A stretch of 64,000 nt of DNA, from contig BSBM01002060.1 of the NCBI GenBank assembly GCA_027924585.1, forward strand, positions 186,001-250,000, written 5' to 3'. The notes under the pieces are model-generated. The model saw nothing but the letters and a program-made list of their open reading frames with translations. It made no database searches and was not told the origin of the DNA. The stretch is from Larix kaempferi (lineage: Eukaryota > Streptophyta > Pinopsida > Pinales > Pinaceae). A program made the position numbers and the translations under genes. Shown here piece after piece: positions 23,001-32,984 of this stretch (position 1 is its first letter; every line of letters starts with the position of its first letter).

Positions 23001-23343
23001 CAAAAAAGTGATGCAAAAGCACTAGCAGGTAAAGGCTATTCAAGTTCAAATAGATGTCATGGCATAGCAGATCAAGTATTTCACAGACATGTTTGACCCT
23101 TTGTTCAAGAAAGGTTTACCTCCCTTTTGGGAGGAGGATGGATCAATGCTCACAGAAGAAGAATATCAGAATAAATTGGCAGGATGTAAAGTGGATTTCA
23201 CATATTTTGCAGTTATGGATCAGTTGCTATCAGGGAAGACAGTGGTGGAGAAAATGGCAAAGGATTTTGAGTTAAGCATGATGTTCAAGGAGGCTAGTGC
23301 ACACCTACGAAGCTACTCTTGTAGGGACCACACTCATATCTAA
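20068..23343 (+). pseudogene. Long decayed ORF of the unrecognised element family, copy 2
   Basis: A frame of roughly 1000 codons can be followed. It starts at the ATG at 20068 (MDELSDREPPGFELQRKET), stays in one register to about 21110, shifts by one until about 22876, then returns. The first 450 residues are the part shared with 1-1281 (minus); landmark blocks are DWFLSEHGTIIRVYGFAYAP, FALEFMRQKLKAEAEHF and VGPFLIKNKGALTSIE. A Lys/Ser/Pro-rich linker with repeats (LIPMGNGKGKKKQV, LVPVGTGKVKKKQV) follows. Next comes a long coiled coil at about 22130-22740 (KKIKKLQGDI through LEEKKEKLQTDL), then a globular tail with GLPPFWEEDGSMLTEEEYQN. About fourteen in-frame stops kill it, most of them TAG. 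Head, linker and coiled coil would suit a structural, gag-like protein; that is inference. Confidence 0.65.
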
Positions 23344-24320
23344 GTCTTAATGAAGGAGTTGGCCACCTCATAGCTACCAGCTGCCAAGCTATGGAAGCTC
23401 GTTGAGAAATATGGGAAGTTAAAGCTGATATTGAACTACTGAAGCATTTTTTTTTTTTTTTAGAGTCTGTTGTCTTTCGGTAAAAATGCTCAGTAATTTT
23501 GTAAAAGGAAATTGAGCCAGTTTTTCCAGCATTGTCATTTTGTTGTAACTAATTCCTGAGGGTGGCGAACCCATTTGAATAGGTGTCACCTACAGTGTCA
23601 CAACTTCCTATTAAGGAAGCTTGAGCCTGAAGGATCTGAGCATCTATATAAGCAATGTAATAGAAGGAGAAAGGGTTGGAAACTTTTGTTGGACTTGTGA
23701 ATTCCCTGTGTTAAGCACTCTGAGATATATTTTAATAAAATCTGGCTAGGCAGAGCAAGGTTTTCTATCAGAAATTCCTGTGTTATTCGTCTTACATTAT
23801 GTTTACTTCTTCTCTTATGTGAATGTTTCTCTCACTGTTTAATTCATACTGTTATTCTTTTTCATGCTTGGATAAGTGTTGTATTGGGACAGGATTCATA
23901 AATATGATGCTCTGTTGCTTTCATTTCAAGCATCCACTACCATTTTCTGCTAAATTCGGTATAGAATTCATTATCATATGCTCTATATTGATGGCTTTTT
24001 CATATCTTCTTCTTTAATCACCAAACAAAATCTCTTTGACTGTGAGCGGGTGGCTAGCCTCCCTCTGATTAGTTTTCTTTGCAAAGCACTGTCATGTTTA
24101 ATCATATTTGTATGTTTTGACTCCACTTCCCAATGAGTTTGTCCACTTTTCTTTCAACCAAGCAACATTTCAATTACGATATTCTTTCATATGTATATGG
24201 CCTTGTTTAAAATTCTGTGAGAGATCCCTCTCTAGAGAGGAAGAAGCCAGCTTACCTTTCCTGAAGTGGTTTTGTGGTTACCCCAGCTTGGCCTTTCTGT
24301 AACCTTAAGGTACAATTCGG
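23344..24320 (+). promoter_or_regulatory. 3' region with TATA-like box and poly(A) signal
   Basis: A T16 run at about 23446-23461 is followed 180 bases later by CTATATAAGC (TATATAAG at 23645-23652), and 82 bases after that by AATAAA (23734-23739). A promoter followed closely by a poly(A) signal is the layout of an LTR U3/R region. The remaining 580 bases to 24320 have no gene; a 64-codon frame at 23823 is Phe/Cys/Ser-rich and not called. Confidence 0.4.
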
Positions 24321-24329
24321 GTGCTAACA

Positions 24330-24555
24330 GTCGGTATCTTCCACAGTTTGTTACGGGATACTTCTCGGAAACCATGTGATGAAAATCTTTTGGGAATTTT
24401 GTGAAAAAGGTTGGTATTAGTAACTCCTGAGGATGCCTTTTAGTTTCGATTTGTAATCCCTGTTTTATGGGAATTCTATCTTTTGTAACTATTTTTGTAA
24501 TTATTATTTAAAGGGTAGAGGTCTCATGTTGATTTTCACTTTAGATTATTTATTA
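24330..24555. other. Short spacer before copy D
   Basis: No gene or repeat recognised. The stretch lies between the proposed element end and the head of copy D. Confidence 0.4.
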
Positions 24556-25360
24556 ACCCGTATTAGTAACCTCGCTATACTCAATGTGCCAAATCAAATA
24601 AAAAATAGTAACCTCCCTATACTCAATGTTCCAAATCAAATATGCCACATGTCACAATATGATCCTTCCACATGTCACAATATGATCCTTCCACGTGTCA
24701 CCCTAGGATACTAGATATCAACATTTTAACAACAAAATTTATAGACGTTTTTCTTTAAAGACTTTGTTGGCAAGTGGAAATATTCTCAGAGAAAGAGTGA
24801 CAATTCTTTCTCCAAGGCGTTCTATTGTTACAATTCCCTCCTAAATGAAGGGTTGGCATACCCTTCTTATTCCAAATATTCTTTTCATAATATTTCGGCA
24901 TTACAAGAAGGGTCGATCGGTCCTTCTTGTATTATCCATTATGGCTATATCTAAATTCATGGATAAAGGTTTTGACAATTAACTAGGAAAAGAAGGGGTG
25001 GCTGATCCTTCTTGTCGTAAAACATAAGTAGGGACAAACCATTTTATATGATATAACTTCCAAGGTGTTCTATTTTTACAATTCCCTCGTAACTGAAGGG
25101 TCGTCCGACCCTTCTTATCCCCCATATTATTTTTATAATAGTTTGACACTCCAAGAAGGGTCAGTCAACCCTTCTTATTACCAATATTATTTTCATAATA
25201 TTTCGACACTGCAAGAAGGGTCGGTCGATCCTTCTTGTATTCTCCATTATGGCTATAGCTGAATTGTTGGATAAAGGTTGTCACAGTTAACTATGAAAAG
25301 AATGGGCGGTCGATCCTTCTTATCGGAAAACAGAAGTCAGGACAAACTATTTTTATATTC
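24556..25360 (+). repeat. Palindrome-module repeat family, copy D
   Basis: The head contains two copies of a unit of about 43 bp (AGTAACCTCGCTATACTCAA then TGTGCCAAATCAAATA), then the CCACATGTCACAATATGATC box, duplicated. Modules in order are H1 24789-24812, H2 24848-24865, H3 24904-24929, H4 24990-25013, H2 25096-25113, H3-like 25153-25176, H3 25212-25237 and H4 25298-25321. This is two full cycles of the order H1-H2-H3-H4, with H1 only in the first. Spacers (TTTTCATAATA.TTCGACACT, CTCCATTATGGCTATAGCTG, AACTA.GAAAAGAAGGGG) are strongly conserved. Confidence 0.88.
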
Positions 25361-25369
25361 TGGGTAGTT

Positions 25370-27530
25370 ATCTTCTTACAGTCAAGGTCTTAATTTGCAG
25401 TTTGATAATGAAGAAAAGAAAATAGTCCATTAATGCTGGGCATTGGTCATAAGTGAATCCAATATCAATTTTAGCAAAACATTGGTGAACACTTAGATGC
25501 GGTAAACCAAAGCATAAACATATGAATTCTGATTTAATATTACTTTCATCTAAACATGAAGAATAACTCAATGGAAAAGATTTACTCGAAATAACAATTA
25601 ACAAAGAAATGAAGGAAATTTACAGACTGACATAATTTACTGCAAATAACAATTAACAAAGAAAGGAAGGAAATTTACAGACTGTCATTACTGGAAATAA
25701 AAATTAACAGAGAAATGAAGGAAATTTACAGACTCTCATCAATGAATAGTTTTGTCATCAATGGTACAATTATATTCAACACATTCCATGTATAATTTCA
25801 AAAACAAGCAACAAATGCATGCCTTCCCAGACACACCATAATGTTACTTAAAATTTAACAGTGATCGACATGACGGTTCGACATGTTCTCTACAGTGGTT
25901 GAATGGAGGACCTAGTCGAGCAGCCGACCTAAGATCCTCCAACATATCCCCCATGAACAAAAACTTTCTTCATCCCGAAAGTTGGTACCGGATACTCCCT
26001 TGGCTGGAAATGGGTCATCATGTCTGTAAAGTATAGTCCTTCCTTCTACTTGTTGTTGCTTCTTCTTACTACAGAAAGTCGAATGCAGAAGGACTATGCT
26101 TTCTAGACATGAAGGACTGTACTAAAACAACATCCAACGACTATTGCAAGTGTCTTTTAAATAATGAAACCAATTCATTCACTGAATACATCATACCTCC
26201 TACACAAGGTGGTAGTATAAGGTAACCTTCAAAAAGTGTTGAAAATCCCATAGTAATCCAAGGGTTCCAATTTCCATCCCATTAAATTGGCCTAGTTACT
26301 CATGGATGCAAGCTGGAGAAACTTTAGAAAGCCTCCTACCCTGATGATTTTCCCACCTTCAGCTACAAAGGGAGTATTCTTGCAAAGACTTCTAATCTCT
26401 CTGGGCCAGATGTAGTTATTTGTTGATGAATAGTGCAAAAAATGTGTGATGGTGATAACAAGTTTACTGTATGTTAAGTCTAATACTACATCATCCGAGA
26501 GTTTCTCAACAAACCTTGATATCGAATGATCTATAATTTAAGATGCTAATTCAATCACTTGCACAGTTTCTCACCTTCCCGAGGACCGTTTCATTGAAGT
26601 GAAGTGATATGTTTCTTTTTCCAATGAACAAAGGTGAGCAATGATGCATGGAATTCAGTTGATTAGCGGAACTTTGGCGAGTTGTGTCAAATCCACTAGG
26701 ACAATTTCTCAGCAGTTAGAAGAAGCTGACAACATGATCTGGAGGGATAGACATTCGAAGATAGCCTAGACACTAGGGTATTGCAGCTCTCTCGAATACT
26801 TGCATAGCAAACAAATAACTATTTATCACACTGTCGTAAAAGAAAACCATTTCCAAAAAATGCAAAAATAATCATTTTATTGCAGCCAGGGTAGAGCGTG
26901 AGCACACATATCATCATGCACAATAAAAATAGAGAAACTATTCATGAATTGAAACAAGAGTAAGAAGAAGCTGACAACATCGTCTGGTACTAAAACAACA
27001 TTCAACGACTGTTGCAAGTGTTGACAGCCGCAACAGCGCATGTTGTCTTCGAGAAGAAAGCTTCCAAGACTAATAATCTCCCTATGTCCCCTCCTCATTG
27101 AATACCTAGGAACATAATGACAAATCCATGTATTGGGACTTCTACAGTGCTAATCTCCCTTTGTCCCAATATTAGTTTGTTGTGATATGGGGCATGGTTA
27201 GCCTATATATACTAAGTGGCCACTATGTTGATGGATTGAATGGGATGGGATTCTAGGATGGATGGGGAATGGTAATTATCATAGTATGGCGGAATCATGG
27301 TGGTCATAGATATCATCTATAGCCAATACATATTTTTCTCGAGTAATCGTACACGTATCACTCCAATTCGACTACAGATTTTGTTGGAGTAATCGTACAC
27401 ATATCACTCTAATCGATACCTTAAAAATCCAACTGCCAACATGCCTACTGCCAGCTCATTAAATGGCCTACAGCAAGTTCCTGAATAATATTCGTCGTAA
27501 ATGATGTATCACTCATGTGAATAATCGCAG
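25370..27530 (-). repeat. Segmental duplicate block, copy 1
   Basis: Several stretches recur in the same order at 29841-32350. They are GAAATTTACAGACTGACATA (about 25615), CATTCCATGTATAATTTCAA (about 25781), TGATGAATAGTG (about 26440), CTATTTATCAC.CT.TCGTAA (about 26820), GAAGCTGACAACAT with CAACAGCGCATGTTGTCTTC (about 26970-27050), and GGGGCATGGTTAGCCTATAT (about 27190). In this copy the minus-strand frames are broken everywhere; a 73-codon piece at 27098-26877 contains SFLLEDNMRCCGCQH, also seen in copy 2. The block is presumably a decayed gene plus its flanks. CCTATATATACTAAGTGGCC near 27200 could be an old promoter, but no transcript start can be shown. Confidence 0.6.
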
Positions 27531-28466
27531 CATGCTTCAGTCCACATTATCTTTATGTCTTGTCACCAACAAAGTCTCTGAATGTTTTCGATTCTCCTTA
27601 TCCTTGAATCAGATCATCTCCTTTGCAGGAGTAATAAAATACTACACTTTTATTAGAGCTTCGACTTGTAGACATAGAAGCAGTAGACTCATCCCTTGCA
27701 ACTGCAAAAATAATCATTCATTATTCCTTAAACTTGGATGATTTTTTACATCAATTTTGGATGTAAAAACTCGTAAATCCAAAATAAATCCTCTAGTAGA
27801 AGAGTCTGTGTTTGTGAGGTCAAGCTCGTAGTTGTGAAATGTATTAAGAGCCCAAGCTCTGTAAAAGTTGAAAGATCGAAGTAAATTCAATTTCCAAGAA
27901 ATATAGCTTCTACTGATTTTTATGTCTTAATAATAAATCTGTAACAGAACATTTCAATTGCCAGGTATTTATATTTATATCTAAATCTGTAATAGAACAT
28001 TTGAATTGCCAGGTATTTATATTATTCAAACCATAAATTTGTAACAGAACATTTCAATTGCCAAGTATTTATATTATTCAAACCATAAATCTGTAACAAT
28101 AAATCTCGTTTTTCAATTGCCAGGTATTTATATTTTTCAATATCTCATAAGTTGGGCTCATGAAACCATTTGGGTTTGATGGCCGATTAGAACATGAAAC
28201 ATAGGAATGGAACACCAAAACACAGTCTTTTCCTTCGATACCTTTGTTTTTGGAGGATTTAGGTGTCAATATTTCCAATCCATAGGTCTCAATGATTGCA
28301 AGTATCTAGATCAACATGAACGACCAAGATAATAGGGTGTACCGGAAGCTAGAGAGGCAGTGATAGTGCGAGAGCACAAATGCTACTATAATTATTCACT
28401 TCCTCTTGCTGTTCGCCCAAGCATATTTAAAACATAGTGTTTAATAGAGAATAAAACGTAGCATGG
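27531..28466. repeat. Spacer with a four-copy short tandem repeat at about 27935-28135
   Basis: The unit AAATCTGTAACAGAACATTTC followed by AATTGCCAGGTATTTATATT (about 45-60 bp) occurs four times with small changes. A related single unit is present at 15695-15727. No gene is seen in the remainder. Confidence 0.7.
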
Positions 28467-29840
28467 ATTCAGTGGTGCTCAGAGGAGAAAATATTATATG
28501 CGAGTCAATATTATAATTAAACTATATTTCTAAAACTCAATGTGCCAAATCAAATATGCCACGTGTTACAATATGATCGTTCCACGTGTCACCCTGGGAT
28601 ACTAGATATCAACATTTAAATAACAAGATTTATAGACATTTTGATTCAAAGACTTTGTTGGAAAGTGGAAATATTCTCATAAAAAGAGCGGCTGCTCTTC
28701 TCCAAGGTGTCATGTTGTTAGAATTCCCTCATAAATTGAAGGGTCCGCCAACCCTTCTTATTCCCGATATTATTTTCATAATAGTTTGACACTGCAAGAA
28801 GGGTCGGTTGATCCTTCTTGTGTTCTCTATTATTAATATAGCCAAATTATTGGATAAAGGTTTTCACAATTAACTACGAAAAGAAGGGGTGACCGATCCT
28901 TCTTGTGGGAAAACGGAAGTCGGGAGAAACCATTTTTATATGTTAACAACAAAATTTATAGACATTTTGCTTTAAAGACTTTGATGGAAAGTGGAAATAT
29001 TCTCAGAAAAAGAGCGGCCGCTCTTTCTCCAAGGTGTTCTATTGTTACAATTCCCTCCTAAATGAAGGGTCGACAGACCCTTCTTATTCCCAATATTCTT
29101 TTCATAATAGTTTGAAATTACAAGAAGGGTCAGTTAGTCGTTCTTGCATTATCGATTATGGCTATATCTAAATTGATGGATAAAGGTTTTGACAATTAAC
29201 TAGGAAAAGAAGGGGTGGCAGATCCTTCTTGTCGTAAAACGCAAGCAGGGACAGACCAGTTTGATATGATATAACTTCCAAGGTGTTCTATTTTTACAAT
29301 TCCCTCGTAATTGAAGGGTCGGCTGACCCTTCTTATTCCCATATTATATTTATAATAGTTCGAAACTCCAAGAAGGGTCGGTCGACCCTTCTTATTACCA
29401 ATATTCTTTTCATAATATTTCGACACTGCAAGAAGGGTCGGTCGCTCCTTGTTGTGTTCTCCATTATGGATATAGCTGAATTGTTGGCTAAAGTTTTTCA
29501 CATTTAACTACAAAAATAATGGGCGGCCGATCCTTCTTGTCAGAAAACGGAAGTCAGGACAAACTATTTTTATATGGTATAACTTCCAAGGTGTTATATT
29601 TTTATAATTACCTCAAAATTGAAGGGTCGGTCGACCCTTATTATTCCCAATATTATTTTCATAATAGTTTAACACTGCAAGAAGGGTCGGTCGATCCTTC
29701 TTGTGTTCTCCATTAAGGGGCGGCTGATCCTTCATGTCGGAAAAAGGAAATCGAAACAAACAATTTTTTTATGTTATAACTTAGCCGATTGACTTATTAT
29801 TCAAACAATGACTAAATATTTTAGACATTGATTTTTTCAC
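28467..29840 (+). repeat. Palindrome-module repeat family, copy E (long form)
   Basis: The extended head matches copy C (ATTCAGTGGTGCTCA at 28467). Modules are H1 28683-28700, H2 28739-28756, H3 28795-28820, H4 28881-28904; second cycle H1 29009-29026 (perfect), H2 29065-29082, H3 29121-29146 (decayed), H4 29207-29230; third cycle H2 29314-29331, H3-like 29370-29393 (11-bp perfect arms, 2-base centre), H3 29429-29454, decayed H4 near 29519-29540; fourth cycle H2 29622-29639, H3 29678-29703, H4 29715-29732. The tail GTTATAACTTAGCCGATTGA is shared with copies C and F. Confidence 0.9.
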
Positions 29841-32545
29841 AGAGAAAGGAAGGAAATTTACAGACTGACATAATTTACTGAAAATAACAATTAACAGAGA
29901 AAAGAAGGAAATTAACAGACTGTCATTAATGAATAGTTTGTTCATCAGTTGTACAATTATATTCAACACATTCCATGTATAATTTCAAAAACAAGCAACA
30001 CATGCATGCCTTCCCAGACACACCATAATGCTAATTAAAATTTAACAGAGATTGACACAATTGTTCAACATGATCTTTGAAGTAGTCAATGTAGCTATTT
30101 GTTGATGAATAGTGAAAAACATGTGCAATGGTGATAACAATTTTACTATCTATTAAGTCTAATACTACATCATATAAGAGTCACTCAACAAACTTTGAGA
30201 TAGAATGCTTTGTAATTTAAGATGTTGATTCAACCACTCACACATTTTCTCACCTTCCCGAGGAACGAAGCCTTCTGGTACTAAAACAATATTCGACGAC
30301 TGTTGCAAGCCTAATGTTGACGACCGCAATAGCGCATGTTGTCTTAGAGAATGCACAGTCCCGCGTTCTACTTCTGCTTCTTCCTCTTAAGTCTGCGGCA
30401 ATTCAAAGGCAGAACGACTGTGCTTTCCAGACATGACGACATGGTCTGGTGCTAAAACAACATTCGACAACTGCTACAAGCCTAATGTTGACAACCACAA
30501 CAGCGCATGTTGTCTTCGAGAAGAAATCCAATCTCCCTATTTTCCCTCCTCGTTGCATACCAATCAGTTATTGAAAGAAGAGTGACGGAAAGAAGATGGA
30601 TGAAAACGTGATTGGTGCCAAGGAACATAATGAGAAACCATGTATTGGGACTTCGAGAGTGCTCGAAATGCCCATATATCATGGTGTATTGGGACTTCGA
30701 GAGTGCTTGAAGCCTTTTACTTGGCGCGGTTAGAAGAAGATGACAGCATGGTCTGGTACTAAAACAACATTCGAAGACTACTGATGGGATTTCCCTCCCA
30801 TCATATCCCTTCATGTCTACTTTTAACACCCGAATATTAGCAAGCAGATAGACTAGACACAGCGGTATTGCATCTCTCTTGAATACCTGCATAGCAAACA
30901 AATAACTATTTATCACGCTTTCGTAAAAAGAAACCATTTCCAACAAATTAAAAAATAATCGTTTTATTGCATCCCGGGTAGCGTGTGAGCACACATATCA
31001 TCATGAACAATAAAAACAGAGAAACTATACCTAAATTGCCAAGTGCACCATAACAGGGGATGGCCAGATAGTTGGCTTGGGCATCCCGCTTGGACGAGTT
31101 AGCTCCTAACACCGTAGTTAGTGGAAGCAAAGGCATTCAACCAATGAAATATACTTTGCAAATGATAAGCAAATACTTAAATTAGACGTGTGTATAATAA
31201 TGACTACAAAAATTCTTTCTTACCGAGAAAAACATTTTGCGGATATGTAGTCTTTCAAGGTTAGGAAGTTGCTCCAATAAGTTGAGAAGAGGAAGAGGCT
31301 TCGGAATATGGATATCAAGATTCTTCAATGATTTCAGGCTAGCTATTATCTCCACAAATCTCTCCAAAAGAAAATGGTGCATTATGGTCGAATTCCAATT
31401 CGAACGAAGTGCTAGTCCAATTAAATTACTTCCACATTCCATTTTGAGGTCCGCAATTGCATGAGAAAGCTCGTAAAACAGCACCCCGTTGACTCTTAGA
31501 TCCATTATATGAGAACGTTTCTAGTAGTTCACAGTTAAAGCCTCTATTTCAGGAGCCCATTACACATAAGTGTGCAATGTTGGGAGAGGAGATAATAGGC
31601 TTCTGCGGTCCATAACAATAGATTAGCTCAAGTTTTTGCAGAAGCGAGCAATGAGAAATAAAGCGAGCTAAACAGTCATCTATCAAAGCTCGTAAAACAG
31701 CACCCCATTGACTCTTAGACCATTTTCATGAATTGAAACAAGAGTAAGAAGAAGCTGACAACTTGGTCTGGTACTAAAACAACATTTGACAATTGCTGCA
31801 AGTGTTGACGACCGCAACAGCACATGTTGTCTTAGAGAAGAAAGCTTCCAAGACTTCTAATCTCCCTATGTCCCCTCCTCGTCGCATACCCAAGAACATA
31901 ATGACAAATCCATGTATTAGGACTTCGACAATGTTAATCTCCCTTTGTCCCCATATTAGTTTCCTGTGATATGGGGCATGGTTAGCCTATATATACTGAG
32001 TGGCCACTGTTGATGGATTGCATGGGATGGGATTCTGGGACGGATGGGGAATGGTAATTGTCACAGTATGGTGGAATCATGGTGGTCATAGATATCATCT
32101 GTAGCCAGTACAGATTTTTCTTGAGTAATCGTACACGTATCACTCCAATCCGACTACAAACATTACTGGACTAACCATACATGTATCACTAGAAATGATT
32201 CCTTGAAAATCCAACGGCCAACATGCCTCCTGCCGGTGCATTAAATGGCCTACAACAAGATGAATAATATTCATCGTAAATGATAGATTGTATCACTCGT
32301 GTGAATAATCTCATCATGATTCAACCCACATTATGTTTATGTCTTGTCACCAACAAAGTCTTGGATGAGGAATGGTAATTATCATAGTATGGCAGTCATA
32401 GATATCATCTGTAGTGACTATAGATTTTGCTGGAGTAATCGTACACTTATCACTCCAATCGATTCCTTGAAAATCCAACGGCCAACATGCCTGCTGCCAG
32501 TGCATTAAATGGCCTACAGCATGTTGAATAATGTTCATCGTAAGT
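29841..32545 (-). repeat. Segmental duplicate block, copy 2 (with extra internal duplications)
   Basis: This repeats the order of landmarks listed for 25370-27530. It is longer because some pieces are present more than once: the GGTACTAAAACAACATTCGA...CGCATGTTGTCTT piece occurs near 30285, 30445, 30755 and 31770, and the ATAGATATCATCTGTAG...CCAACGGCCAACATGCCT piece near 32090 and 32400. The minus-strand frame at 30994-30482 (170 codons) runs through this material; it contains VFIHLLSVTLLSITDWYATR and FLLEDNMRCCGCQH but no recognised domain. The F-box/LRR-like pseudogene lies inside. Confidence 0.6.
31182..31690 (-). pseudogene. F-box/LRR-like (FBD-type) protein fragment
   Basis: Reading leftward from 31690, DDCLARFISHCSLLQKLELI is followed by YCYGPQKPIISSPNIAHLCV, then an in-frame TGA near 31550, then CELLETFSYN. 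After a one-base shift near 31505 the frame continues DLRVNGVLFYELSHAIADLK, IIASLKSLKNLDIHIPKPLP and LLNLLEQLPNLERLHIRKMF. The CSLLQKLELIYC then SPNIAHL pattern, and later L..L...LPNLERL, are typical of leucine-rich repeats in plant F-box/LRR proteins, which are substrate adaptors of SCF ubiquitin ligases. No F-box is visible. One stop and one frameshift make it a pseudogene. An NBS-LRR origin is a weaker alternative. Confidence 0.5.
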
Positions 32546-32984
32546 TTCAGCCTATGTGAATCAAGTATACCATATATTATATCGCGCCATTACTTCCATG
32601 ATTGTTTTTAAGAAACAAAATTGTTTATGTGAATCAAGTATACCATATATTAACCCCGGATGCGGGCGTTTTTTGTATGATCTCGGTTAGATTGTTTTTT
32701 GGTCTTGACCATGCCGTTGGAGGCAGGTTTTTTGTATAACCCACAAGTTGTTTGGTAATACTCTTGCTAGTTCTAGTTTTTTCTCTTACTATAAGACATT
32801 CATGTATTGATTATGAAATATAACATGGAAACTTTGATTTGAGCTCTCCTCCCAGCTCGGTAGAAATGAGAAGTATAGCTCGCAGTTTGTGGAGAAATGA
32901 GAAGTAGTTGGAGATGAAGATGGTGTAATGAATTTTTGGTCGTGTTGCTGAGTAGAAGTTCTGATACACTCCAAATCAGGTAAA
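32546..32984. other. Spacer without a recognised gene
   Basis: TGTGAATCAAGTATACCATATATTA is present at about 32554 and 32629, a local duplication about 75 bp apart. Nothing else is recognisable. Confidence 0.45.

Larger units (their letters stand above)
19202..24329 (+). mobile_element. Proposed long element carrying the unrecognised ORF family, copy 2
   Basis: TGTTAGCAC at 19202-19210 is mirrored by GTGCTAACA at 24321-24329, giving a 9-bp terminal inverted repeat that starts TG and ends CA, as LTR-type elements do. The flanking five bases are GTCAC and GTCGG, a poor match for a target duplication. Between them lie a leader (19202-20067), a long dead ORF (20068-23343), and a 3' part with TATATAAG at 23645 and AATAAA at 23734, laid out like U3/R sequence. 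I could not show two full LTRs, so the ends are provisional. The TGTTGGCACCAGTTTTTCCC scrap at 10705 supports the left edge. Confidence 0.45.

Noticed and set aside
31182-31505. Intact resistance-type LRR gene
   Set aside because: No NB-ARC or TIR motif is nearby, the upstream part carries a stop and a frameshift, and the repeat pattern fits F-box/LRR proteins better.
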